From: Verrucomicrobiia bacterium
Lineage (GTDB): Bacteria > Verrucomicrobiota > Verrucomicrobiia > Limisphaerales > JAEYXS01
NCBI GenBank assembly: GCA_036405135.1
Contig: DASWYF010000013.1
Coordinates: 293,538 to 357,537 of the forward strand
Length of the DNA stretch: 64,000 nucleotides
Reading direction: 5' to 3'
Both the position numbers and the translations under genes were made by a program. How positions within the stretch are numbered: the stretch's first letter is position 1; every line of letters begins with the position of its first letter. Below the pieces are notes generated by a model. That model ran no database searches, was not told the DNA's origin, and was given only the letters and a program-made list of their open reading frames with translations. Shown here piece after piece: positions 40,317 through 48,945 of the stretch.

Positions 40317-41586
40317 GGGCTCCTAGGCGCATTGAGTTCAGGTGATGGGAGAAAGATAATAGAGGGGCAGGGGGCTGACGAGGGGAAACGGAATGCGAGT
40401 TACACAGATTGGGATTTTTGGATGTTCTTGAGAGAGAAAAGGTTGCGTTTTAGCTGCAAATTTTAGCGAAAAGAGGTGGTTTTCTTGAGGGTTTTTGATA
40501 ATGTTTTCAGTGCTGACAACTCGTTGTCGGTAAAGGCGGGTGAGACTGGAGGTTGGCGCTCGAATCGGAGCGGTAGGCAGCTTCTGGAGAATCCCAAAGT
40601 CATCAAGCATAGCGATGTGATTTTATTGCATTGGTGTGTCCTGCGTTGGTGGGGAGGTGACAGCCTTATGGAATCAGCCGAAGTTCGGCTTCCCAATAGG
40701 GGAGAAGTGCTTCGGCGGTGGTGGGGTTGGGTTTACGTGAGTGCCTTGGCGAAAAGAGTCAGGGCTCGTCGGGAGCCTCGCCCTACCATGTCAGGATCTG
40801 TGGGTGTATCGGGCGCTGGATCAGGGCGCGTAAGCTGGAGGGGGAACGGGACGTCGGGCGGCGTAGGATTTTATGTCCGCTCGGGGAATCCTCAGTAGCC
40901 ATTGCGGAACCAGCCGGGTCAGGAACAGCATTAGAGTCTGGCCTCCCTATTAGGAGGAGCCATAGGCGAGATACATCAACAGGGGTCGGATGGTTTCATT
41001 GCTCTTTGACATAGTTTCCTTTTAAGGAAATGCAGGCCGAAGGTCGGCTTCCCTTTATTAGGGGAAGGAAGAATGGGGAGGTTAAGTGCCTCCTCTCCCC
41101 GGCCCTCTCCTCCAACTATCGTTGGAGGAGAGGGGGATGGGAGCGTTGTGCTTCGGCGATGGTGGGTCGTAGTTATCGCGGTGCTTTGGCGAAAAGAGTC
41201 AGGGCATCGCGGCAGCAATGCCCTACCATGATTGGGTTGCTGCGTTTCTTTTGGAGTGGCTGGCGAGGGTCGGATTCGAGAGGTGTAGACTGGTTGCTAA
41301 AGTGCCGCATGAACAGGATGCAATCGTGTGAGTGATACACTGAACGGACGAGATGGGAAGGCGACTTCGGGGGAATGAATTAATTTACGATTTGGGAAGG
41401 ACGATTTACGAGTCGTTCGTGTTTCCAGGTTCTTGCTCTTGGTGGGCGAGAGCCTCAAGGGAAAGTTAGGGACCGGGTGGAACCGGTCCTTACCTTGTTT
41501 AGTTAGCGCCGTCTCATCCCGCATGCGGGACGGCTACAGATTAGGAGAAGGTCAGTTCCGCCTCATCACTTCGGCGGCTACGTTGC
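40317..41586. other. 1.3-kb repeat-rich intergenic region
   Basis: No convincing gene. It contains two copies of a repeat with GTGC(C/T)TTGGCGAAAAGAGTC (40,741 and 41,181), each followed by a CCCTACCAT end, and elements reading CCGAAGTTCGGCTTCCC (40,679 and, variant, 41,036), GCCTCCCTATTAGGAGG (40,941) and CTCCTCTCCCC...GGGGATGG (41,087). These resemble dispersed REP-like repeats also seen at 34,580, 32,410 and 62,150. Confidence 0.55.
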
Positions 41587-42483
41587 TTAGTGGCGTTTCG
41601 CGGAGGCGTTCTGCTTCGCGCGGAATTCGCTGGGGCGCCAGCCGATCCACTTCTTGAACGTGGTGGAGAAGACGAAGGGGTTCTGGTAACCGACGGACGC
41701 AGCGATGACTTCGATTTTGTCGTTGTTCACGCTGAGGAGTTCGGCGGCGCGTTGCATGCGCAGGAAGGTCACTTGCTGCATGGGGCTGCGGCCGAGTTGG
41801 CGGCGGCAGAGGCGGCGCAGGTGTTCGCTGCTGACGTGGCTGATGGAGGCGAGGCGGTCGAGGGTCCACTCTTGATCGAGTTCGTTGATGACTTGATGCC
41901 AGAGGCGCCAGAGGCGGTCATCGCCCTGCCAGGGTTGCGCGAATTGCAGGACGTAAGATTGGATGAGTTCCACCCAATGATGGAGCGCGCTTGGTGAGTT
42001 GCCCGCACCGCATTCGTGATAGAGACCTTCGACGGCGTGACGTAGTGGCAAGCTGTCGAACTTCGCGATCACTGGGGAGGTGGCGGAGATGATGGGTTTC
42101 TTTTCCGGCGGTTCGGCGTAGCGCACCCAGCAGAATTGCCAACGACATTCGGAGGTGGCGTAGAAGGCGTTCATGGTGTGCGGCGGCAAGAGACAGGCGG
42201 TGCCGGGAGCGCAGACTTGCCAGTGGCCATCGATGAGGACTTTGCCGCGTCCACCGAAGCAGGCGAGGAGATAGGTGCCGCTCTGATCCTTACGCACGAC
42301 GCGGTAAGGGACCTTCGCATTCGCGATGCCGACGTGAGCGATCTGGTGCAGGCCGAGGGTGTTGCAGACGCGAGCTTCTTGCAGCCACTGGCGGGGGTCG
42401 TGAGTGTCAGCGCGGACGACGCATTGATGTGTGTCGTCGCCGATGATGTGCGTTTCCGATAGCTTTTCGTGCTTCCCACTCAT
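41587..42483 (-). CDS. AraC-family transcriptional regulator
   Basis: A 298-residue regulator with an N-terminal cupin-like sugar-sensing domain (GTYLLACFGGRGKVLIDGHW, PGTACLLPPHTM) and a C-terminal AraC double helix-turn-helix (TLDRLASISHVSSEHLRRLC ... IEVIAASVGYQNPFVFSTTF). It is divergent from the PEP-hydrolase-family gene, separated by 77 bases, and probably regulates it. A sugar-type inducer is inferred from the fold. Confidence 0.85.
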   Translation of the reverse strand: MSGKHEKLSETHIIGDDTHQCVVRADTHDPRQWLQEARVCNTLGLHQIAHVGIANAKVPYRVVRKDQSGTYLLACFGGRGKVLIDGHWQVCAPGTACLLPPHTMNAFYATSECRWQFCWVRYAEPPEKKPIISATSPVIAKFDSLPLRHAVEGLYHECGAGNSPSALHHWVELIQSYVLQFAQPWQGDDRLWRLWHQVINELDQEWTLDRLASISHVSSEHLRRLCRRQLGRSPMQQVTFLRMQRAAELLSVNNDKIEVIAASVGYQNPFVFSTTFKKWIGWRPSEFRAKQNASAKRH

Positions 42484-42560
42484 GGCTGGTGCTTAGTGTG
42501 TGCCTATACTACAGTCACTGAACCGGATTGCACGATTAAACAACATCTGACTTTTGCTTT

Positions 42561-43448
42561 ATGCCGAATCCATGGACTGGAAAAGGAAATCCTTACACGC
42601 GCAAAGAAGTGGTGGAACGCCTGCGGGCCGTGGTGAAGAAGGGTGACGCCATCATCGCAGCGGGTGCGGGTACGGGCATCAGCGCGAAGTTCATCGAGAA
42701 GGGTGGCGCGGACCTCGTGATCATCTATAACTCCGGCCGTTTCCGCATGATGGGCCATGGTTCGACGTGCGGCATGATGGCGTATGGCGACGCAAACGCG
42801 ATCGCGATGGAGATCGGCGAATACGAAGTGCTGCCGGTGGTGGAAGAGGTGCCGGTGATCTGCGGTGTGCACGCGACGGATCCGCGCCGCCGCATGTGGC
42901 ACTGGTTGGGGCGCATCAAGGAAATGGGCTTCAGCGGGGTAAACAATTTCCCGACGCACACGATCGTGGACGGTCATTTCCGCGGCGTGCTGGAAGAAAC
43001 AGGCATGAGTGTGAAGAAGGAGTATGAGATGGTCGCGCTGGCTCGCCGTATGGATTTGTTCTCGGTGGTTTACGTGGGTTCTCCGGAAGAGGCTGTCGAG
43101 ATGGCAAAGGCGGGTGCGGATGCGATCATCGCGCATGTAGGCACGACGGTGGGTGGTTCGATCGGTGTGACTAAGTCCGTGGTGTCATGGGATTTCACGA
43201 TCAAGCGCACGCAAGAGATCATTGATGCCGCGAGCCGTGTGCGGAAGGACATCTTCTTCCTGTGCCATGGCGGACCAATCAACACGCCGCAAGATGCGGA
43301 TCGCGTGATGAAGAACACGGATGCCGTGGGTTTCGTGGGTGCAAGCTCGCTGGAGCGCATGGGCGTGGAGGCTTCATTGACGAATTTGACGAAGGAATTT
43401 AAGGCGTTGAAAGCTCCGGCAGCGAAGAAGTTTGGGAAGAAGAAGTAG
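42561..43448 (+). CDS. PEP hydrolase-family TIM-barrel protein
   Basis: A 295-residue TIM barrel matching the phosphoenolpyruvate hydrolase-like family (a group of PEP mutase-fold relatives sometimes called TIM-barrel signal transduction proteins). Visible features are [19 protein letters not shown], the [13 protein letters not shown] block and GTTVGGSIG. Divergent from the AraC gene. The actual reaction is unknown; the family name does not guarantee hydrolysis. Confidence 0.8.
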   Translation: MPNPWTGKGNPYTRKEVVERLRAVVKKGDAIIAAGAGTGISAKFIEKGGADLVIIYNSGRFRMMGHGSTCGMMAYGDANAIAMEIGEYEVLPVVEEVPVICGVHATDPRRRMWHWLGRIKEMGFSGVNNFPTHTIVDGHFRGVLEETGMSVKKEYEMVALARRMDLFSVVYVGSPEEAVEMAKAGADAIIAHVGTTVGGSIGVTKSVVSWDFTIKRTQEIIDAASRVRKDIFFLCHGGPINTPQDADRVMKNTDAVGFVGASSLERMGVEASLTNLTKEFKALKAPAAKKFGKKK

Positions 43449-43492
43449 CTTCTTTTCACCACGGAGGCACGGAGAGCGCGGAGTTTGGAGAC

Positions 43493-43870
43493 ATGGAACT
43501 GGTTTCCAAAGAGATTACGGAGCAAGTGATCGGTGCCGCAATCGAAGTGCATCGGGCGCTAGGGCCGGGGCTTTTAGAGTCGGCCTATGAAGCCAGTCTT
43601 TGTCATGAATTGAGTTTGAGACGGCTGGCTTTTCAGACTCAAGTTGCGCTGCCGGTTGCTTACAAAAGCATCAAACTGGATTGTGGTTATCGGCTCGATA
43701 TGGTGGTTGCCGGATCTGTGGTGGTTGAGATAAAGGCCGTCGAAAAACTGGAGCCAGTTCATGAAGCGCAATTGCTGACTTACATGAAGTTGGGTGGATA
43801 CAAAGTGGGGCTGTTGATTAATTTTAACGTCCCGCTATTAAGAGATGGCATAGTGCGTCGGGTGCTTTGA
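43493..43870 (+). CDS. GxxExxY family protein
   Basis: A 125-residue protein of the GxxExxY family ([38 protein letters not shown]). The VEIKA core looks like the E-x-K of a PD-(D/E)XK nuclease-like fold, and the family is frequent in genomes of slow-growing bacteria. Function unknown. A 5' segment with CACGGAGGCACGGAGAGCGCGGAG is typical of repeated leader text seen before such genes. Confidence 0.8.
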   Translation: MELVSKEITEQVIGAAIEVHRALGPGLLESAYEASLCHELSLRRLAFQTQVALPVAYKSIKLDCGYRLDMVVAGSVVVEIKAVEKLEPVHEAQLLTYMKLGGYKVGLLINFNVPLLRDGIVRRVL

Positions 43871-43907
43871 CTCTGTGTTCTCAGTGTCTCCGTGGTTAAT
43901 TAATATT

Positions 43908-44312
43908 ATGCAAAAGCATGTTTTCATCAGTGCGGCGCAGGCGATGACAGAAGAGTTCAAGGGGCGCACGAATCATTGGCTGTGCCGCCCTGAGATCGCG
44001 AACTGCAAGGACCTGCAGATCTGCCGCGCGACGTTGCCACCGGGTGAGGGACATGATTTTCATACGCATCCGGAACTGGAGGAAGTGCTCTATGTGTTGG
44101 AAGGACAGTTAGAGCAGTGGGTGGAGAAAGAGATGAAAGTGCTCAACCCTGGTGAGTTGGCGGTGATCCCGGCGGGTGTGGTGCATGCTTCGTTCAATCC
44201 GACGAAGAAGGATGTGACCTTTCTCGCGATCCTTTCGCCAGCAGCGGCGAAAGGACCCTTTGCAGTGGATGTGAGTGGCGAAGAGCCGTGGAAGTCTTTG
44301 CGGAAGAAATAA
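43908..44312 (+). CDS. Cupin-domain protein
   Basis: A 134-residue single-domain cupin. Motif 1 is HDFHTHPELEEVLYVLEGQL, with the His/Glu metal ligands, and motif 2 is ELAVIPAGVVHASF. The start is placed at MQKHVFISAAQ (43908). Such cupins often bind sugars or act as isomerase or dioxygenase-like enzymes; the substrate is unknown. Convergent with the SDR gene. Confidence 0.85.
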   Translation: MQKHVFISAAQAMTEEFKGRTNHWLCRPEIANCKDLQICRATLPPGEGHDFHTHPELEEVLYVLEGQLEQWVEKEMKVLNPGELAVIPAGVVHASFNPTKKDVTFLAILSPAAAKGPFAVDVSGEEPWKSLRKK

Positions 44313-44318
44313 GGCGCA

Positions 44319-45233
44319 TCAGTCCGGCATGCGGAATGGCAACGGCTGTGTGCCATCCACGTCGGTGAAGCCGTATTCCTTTGCGAGATCGCCGACGCAG
44401 AGCGCTTTGCCAGTGTGGCGTAATACATTGCGATCGGCGGCGAGTGCGGTCACAGCGCGTCCCACGTATTCCGTTGTCTCAGTCGGAAACCCCGCGAGTT
44501 CTGCATGACTTGGGTCCTCTGCGAAAACTTTTAGGACGCGTTCCGTGCGCATGAATCCCGGTGATAAGGCTATGGCTGTGATGCTGTGTGGTTTTAGTTC
44601 CGTGGCCATGGAGAAGGCCATGCGGTTCATTGCGCTCTTGGCGAGATCGTAGAAAAATTGTCCGGTGTATTTATCGCGGTCCCAGAAGGAGATGTTCACG
44701 ATCAATCCATTTTGATGCGGCAACATCCAAGGCACGACAGCGGCGCTCGCGAGCAAGTAAGTCTTCACCCCTAGTTCGAACATGTTCTTCCAGTGTTCCT
44801 TGGATTGCTCCCAAAACGGCTTGAGATCAATGGGGAGTTCATTGCCTGCCCAAGCGCAATTCACCAGCAGATCGATGTGGCCGCCCTCGGCGCCGATGCG
44901 GTTGATGGCGGCTTCGAGCTGCCATTGATCGGAGCAATCGCACTTAAGTGCAATGCCTTTACCACCACGCGCGGTCACGGCTTCGGCAGTGTCTTCGATG
45001 GTGCCGGGAATATCATCTTGGCGTGGATGATGACGACTTGTGCGGGCGAGAACGTAAACCGTTGCACCCGCAGAGCCGAGGGTTAACGCGATACCTTTCC
45101 CGGCACCGCGGCTGGCACCGGTCACGATGGCGATATGGCCTTTCAATGGGCGCGTGGTATCCGGCAGAGGATCGTGCTGCGAGCGTATATCTCGTTGCTC
45201 AGCGGGGGCGGTGTGAATAGTGTCCGTTATCAT
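44319..45233 (-). CDS. SDR-family oxidoreductase
   Basis: A 304-residue SDR with cofactor motif TGASRGAGKGIA and an active-site region containing S...YDLAKSAMNR (Tyr and Lys spaced as in YxxxK). A 30-residue N-terminal extension is unusual. It follows the WYL regulator by 36 bases on the same strand, so regulator and enzyme probably form an operon. Substrate unknown. Confidence 0.85.
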   Translation of the reverse strand: MITDTIHTAPAEQRDIRSQHDPLPDTTRPLKGHIAIVTGASRGAGKGIALTLGSAGATVYVLARTSRHHPRQDDIPGTIEDTAEAVTARGGKGIALKCDCSDQWQLEAAINRIGAEGGHIDLLVNCAWAGNELPIDLKPFWEQSKEHWKNMFELGVKTYLLASAAVVPWMLPHQNGLIVNISFWDRDKYTGQFFYDLAKSAMNRMAFSMATELKPHSITAIALSPGFMRTERVLKVFAEDPSHAELAGFPTETTEYVGRAVTALAADRNVLRHTGKALCVGDLAKEYGFTDVDGTQPLPFRMPD

Positions 45234-45269
45234 GCAGACACTATGGCAGAGGAGACTGACAACCTTATG

Positions 45270-46211
45270 TCAGGATGGTTTTCGATGATGCGCCAGAGTC
45301 TGCTCCGCCAATGTAACCAGCTTCTGCTGCATCTCCGGCGGGTCGATGATGCGGGCATTCGTACCGAAGGAAAGCAACCAGCCACCCATCCAATCAAGTG
45401 AGCCGGTGGATAGCGCGAGGATGACACCATCTTTCACGGGTTTCTCGCTCTTCACGCCCCAAGACCATTCGCGACGCGCGCGTTCCGCAGAGAGCGGTTG
45501 GAAATGAACAGTCACGGTAATGCTCGTTGTTTCCTTCTGCCATAATTCGTGAAGCTTCTCGTAAGTGACATCTTCGCGCGGAGGAAACGTCTCTTTCAAA
45601 ACGGTGAAACTTTGGATGCGGTCCGTGCGGAAATCGCGGGCTTCATTACGCAAGCGGCACCAGGCGATGAGATGCCAGCGGTCGAGATAATACAGCAGGA
45701 AGACTGGTTCGATATCGCGCTTCTTGGCTTGCTCATCCTTGACGCCTTTGTAGGCGATCTGGATCACGCGGCGTTGTGCGAGTGCCTGTTGGAGTTCGAT
45801 GAGGTTCGCGTCATCTGGTGCCTTACTGCGCGGGAAGGAGATGCTGCGCTCGACGTTCTCCAGATGCCGTTGCTGCTCGGATGGCAAGACCGCGCGGATT
45901 TTCATCAGAGCGGATTGCATGGGGGCCCGTAGAGAGGCATCAGTAAGTTGATTCACGAGCACGCTGCCGGTGGCGATGGCACCGGCTTCTTGTGCGGTGA
46001 ACATGACGGGCGGCAGATGATAACCGCGCACGAGGCTGTAACCGACGCCTGCCTCCGCCATGATGGGAACCCCGACTTCACTCAAGGCAGCCAAATCGCG
46101 ATAAACGGTGCGCACGCTGATCTCGAAATGCGCGGCCATATCCTCCGCACGGACGACACGGCGTCCTTGGAGGAAGAGGATCATGCCCAGCAATCTATCC
46201 ACGCGATTCAT
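45270..46211 (-). CDS. WYL-domain transcriptional regulator (YafY-like)
   Basis: A 313-residue regulator: N-terminal helix-turn-helix (DMAAHFEISVRTVYRDLAAL), then a WYL domain (YKGVKDEQAKKR ... DRWHLIAWCRLRN with the W-x-L-like core) and a C-terminal helical region. WYL proteins sense nucleotides or DNA damage signals and regulate nearby genes. It precedes the SDR gene on the same strand, a plausible operon. Confidence 0.88.
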   Translation of the reverse strand: MNRVDRLLGMILFLQGRRVVRAEDMAAHFEISVRTVYRDLAALSEVGVPIMAEAGVGYSLVRGYHLPPVMFTAQEAGAIATGSVLVNQLTDASLRAPMQSALMKIRAVLPSEQQRHLENVERSISFPRSKAPDDANLIELQQALAQRRVIQIAYKGVKDEQAKKRDIEPVFLLYYLDRWHLIAWCRLRNEARDFRTDRIQSFTVLKETFPPREDVTYEKLHELWQKETTSITVTVHFQPLSAERARREWSWGVKSEKPVKDGVILALSTGSLDWMGGWLLSFGTNARIIDPPEMQQKLVTLAEQTLAHHRKPS

Positions 46212-46270
46212 GCGCGGATTTCAGGGCAGAAGGGGAAGGGCGTCAATCTTGGAGCGCGAGTCTTTGATTC

Positions 46271-47815
46271 TCACTCCGTATCCATATCTAACGGGCGTTT
46301 CAGTCTCATGATGACACGGAGGCCGCCACTCTTGCGATTGCGTGCAGAGACGGAACCACCGCACGATTCGATGCAGGTCTTCACGATGGTGAGGCCTAGG
46401 CCTACACCCCCAGTTTCGCGATTGCGGGAAACATCTACACGGAAGAAGGGGTCGAAAAGTTTGGTCACATCTTCTGCGGGGACACCGGGACCGTGATCAG
46501 AGACGATGATCTCCACCTCGGAATCCACAGTGCGTGCAGCGATCTGGATGGGACCGCCTTTCGATGCGTAGCGGATGGCGTTGCGTACGACGTTGCCGAT
46601 AGCACGGATGAGCAAGTCCTTCTCACCCATCACTTGCATGTTCTCAGGAACATTGATCTCTACTTCGGCCATGTCCTTAGCTTCCCGGGCGACGACCTTT
46701 TGTGCTATATCCAGCACGGATACCGGTTTGAGTTTGAGTGCGGCTGGGCGCAATCCTGCTTTGGAAAAGGAGAGCAGCTCGTTCACCAGGGCAGACATGT
46801 GCTGCAATTCCTCACGCACATCCTCCACATAAGGTTTCTGTTTCTCATCCGCACGCTGTTCGAGGATGCCCAGGGCGAGCTGCATGCGGGCGATAGGAGC
46901 GCAGAGTTCGTGCGCGGTATCACCGAGAAAGCGTTTCTGGCCGTGGACGAATCCAGCAAGGCGGCCGGACATACGGTTAATGGCATCGCTGAGGCGACCG
47001 ATCTCATCGCGGCGTTTCGTATCCACCTGCACTTCGAACTGACCTTCGGCGATCTGCTCGGCGGCTTTGGTCACGCGCGAGACGGAGCCGGTCATGCTGC
47101 GCACAAGAGGCAACCAGAATAGAGCAGAGACGAACACGATGCTGCTCGCGCCAAAGATCCACGGTTTATAATCAAAGAAGATACCGCCAGCGCTGAAGGT
47201 TTCTGAGCGCATGAAAATGACGCCGGGTGCACCGCCGTCATTGTCGGTGCTCACAAAACGCGTTTGCAATCCCACCCAGTAAAATTCAGGTCCGGTAGTG
47301 CGCATCATGAAGCGCTGATGAATGGGGTAGGGGCCGCTCGGTGGACCTGGACGCATATCACGCATGGGGCCTCCTTGTGGCGGGCCATCCTGTCCGCCGG
47401 AGTTGTCCTGGCTGTCTTCATTGAACTGACGGCGTGGTGGGCCGCCGCCACCACCTGGACCGCGCATGCCGCGGCCTGGCCCTTTCGGCAGGCGACGGCG
47501 CAGTTCATCGGGCAGGTCGTTTACCGGACCGTAAGGCTCCTGCGATCCCTCCAATACCACACAAAACACGACACCGTGCTTTTCACTGCGTTTTTCGAGG
47601 ATCTCGCTCCATTCGTTTTTGGTGGCCTCGGTCAATTCGCTGATGACTTCACGTGCCAAAGGTTCGGCGCGCTGGGTGACATAGCCGGAGATGAAAGAGT
47701 CCAAACCGCTCCGCACTTGTGCACGCAAGATAATCGAGCCGATCACGACCAGAACAATGATGTTCAGGAAGAACCAGGTGAGGATCTTGGCGTAAAGTGG
47801 GAAGCGGGGCTTCAT
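46271..47815 (-). CDS. Sensor histidine kinase, CpxA-like
   Basis: A 514-residue membrane kinase. A transmembrane segment at the N-terminus (YAKILTWFFLNIIVLVVIGS) and a second before HAMP enclose a periplasmic domain with an unusual Gly/Pro/Arg/Met-rich insert (about residues 115-160). The cytoplasmic part has HAMP, an H-box with DTAHELCAPIARMQL, N-box NVVRNAIRYAS, and G-boxes DHGPGVP and GVGLGLTI. It lies 125 bases downstream of the response regulator gene, on the same strand. Its closest match in layout is the CpxA envelope-stress type. Confidence 0.9.
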   Translation of the reverse strand: MKPRFPLYAKILTWFFLNIIVLVVIGSIILRAQVRSGLDSFISGYVTQRAEPLAREVISELTEATKNEWSEILEKRSEKHGVVFCVVLEGSQEPYGPVNDLPDELRRRLPKGPGRGMRGPGGGGGPPRRQFNEDSQDNSGGQDGPPQGGPMRDMRPGPPSGPYPIHQRFMMRTTGPEFYWVGLQTRFVSTDNDGGAPGVIFMRSETFSAGGIFFDYKPWIFGASSIVFVSALFWLPLVRSMTGSVSRVTKAAEQIAEGQFEVQVDTKRRDEIGRLSDAINRMSGRLAGFVHGQKRFLGDTAHELCAPIARMQLALGILEQRADEKQKPYVEDVREELQHMSALVNELLSFSKAGLRPAALKLKPVSVLDIAQKVVAREAKDMAEVEINVPENMQVMGEKDLLIRAIGNVVRNAIRYASKGGPIQIAARTVDSEVEIIVSDHGPGVPAEDVTKLFDPFFRVDVSRNRETGGVGLGLTIVKTCIESCGGSVSARNRKSGGLRVIMRLKRPLDMDTE

Positions 47816-47940
47816 GGGAAATGTCTAATGACGAAGCACGAATGACGAAGGAATGAGCGAAATCCCAGTGATTAGATTGTTCGCCGGAATTTGGGCTTTG
47901 AAATTGTGGAGTTCCTTCGTCATTCGGATTTGGGCATTCG

Positions 47941-48735
47941 TCATTGTTCTTCAGGGCTCATCATCATGTAACCTGCCGCGCGTACGGTGCGGATGTAGCG
48001 CGGCTCTTTCGCATCATCACCGAGTTTGCGGCGCAGGGCGGAGATGTGCACATCGATGGAGCGGTCGAAGACTTCGTAGTTGCGATCGCGGATCTCATCG
48101 AGCAATGCCTCGCGGGTTTTCACACGGCCCTTTGCGCGGGCGAGGCAGTAGAGCAGATCGAACTCCACAGGAGTAAGCACGAGCGGTTGATCCCCCATCG
48201 CGGCATGACGGCTGTTCGGGTTCACGCGCAGAGGACCTACGACGGCTTCGGGTTCGATCTCGGTGTGCGATTCACTCGTCACTTGGGAGCGACGCATCAC
48301 CGCACGGATGCGGGCGAGCAGTTCGCGGGTGGAAAAAGTCTTGGGCAGATAATCGTCCGCACCGATCTCGAGGCCCACGATGCGATCGGCTTCCTCACCA
48401 CGGGCCGTGAGCATGAGGATGGGCACAGTGGATTTGGCGCGGATGCGTTTGAGAACTTCGAAACCATCCATTCCGGGGAGCATCACATCGAGCAGGACTG
48501 CATTCCACTTGGCGCTGGTGGCTTTCTCCACGCCTTCCGGTCCGGTGTGTACGGCTTCCACTTCGTAGCCGAGCGGGGTGAGATAATCGCCGATCAGGCG
48601 GGCGAGCTTCTTGTCGTCGTCGATGATGAGCAGGCGGATCGTTCCGCTGGCCTTATCCGCGCTTTGATTCGTCGTAGGCATAGCCATGAGTGTCTCGTCG
48701 GCAAGCATGGCATAATTGTCCGGATTTGGAAGCAC
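47941..48735 (-). CDS. OmpR-family response regulator
   Basis: A 264-residue regulator. The receiver domain carries the DDD and phospho-acceptor DVMLPGMDGFE, and the C-terminal winged helix ends with the OmpR-type DNA-binding segment (DRNYEVFDRSIDVHISALRR). An ATG at residue 17 (MAMPTTNQ) is an alternative start. It is divergent from the YHYH gene at 48946. The TTTACA/TTAACA motifs at its own and three other promoters are likely its binding sites. Confidence 0.92.
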   Translation of the reverse strand: MLPNPDNYAMLADETLMAMPTTNQSADKASGTIRLLIIDDDKKLARLIGDYLTPLGYEVEAVHTGPEGVEKATSAKWNAVLLDVMLPGMDGFEVLKRIRAKSTVPILMLTARGEEADRIVGLEIGADDYLPKTFSTRELLARIRAVMRRSQVTSESHTEIEPEAVVGPLRVNPNSRHAAMGDQPLVLTPVEFDLLYCLARAKGRVKTREALLDEIRDRNYEVFDRSIDVHISALRRKLGDDAKEPRYIRTVRAAGYMMMSPEEQ

Positions 48736-48775
48736 GATACCGGTAAAGCAGGATTCAGGGTGTGCGGACAGGGCT

Positions 48776-48902
48776 TTTACTCCCGCTTAACAATAAAACT
48801 CATGAATTGCCGGATTTGGCCGAAAACCTTGAATATCAGTGGATTTGCTGAGTTTTACACTTCCTTAACACTAATGGTTTAAGCGACTCACAATTGCTTA
48901 AC
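48776..48902. promoter_or_regulatory. Shared TTTACA-N5-TTAACA regulatory boxes between response regulator and YHYH gene
   Basis: At 48,856-48,873 stands TTTACAC-TTCC-TTAACAC; CTTAACA also occurs at 48,786-48,792 and TTGCTTAACG at 48,893. Very similar boxes stand before the kinase (about 55,250) and the second YHYH gene (about 57,530). The tandem 11-base spacing of the half-sites fits OmpR/PhoB- or CpxR-type regulators. Confidence 0.7.
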
Positions 48903-48945
48903 GCCGGTTTTGTTGACTATGGCCCAACAAGAAAGGGCAGACGTA

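Noticed and set aside
47944..48882. 312-codon plus-strand ORF opposite the response regulator
   Set aside because: Mirror of the response regulator; composition is His/Glu/Gly-rich noise.
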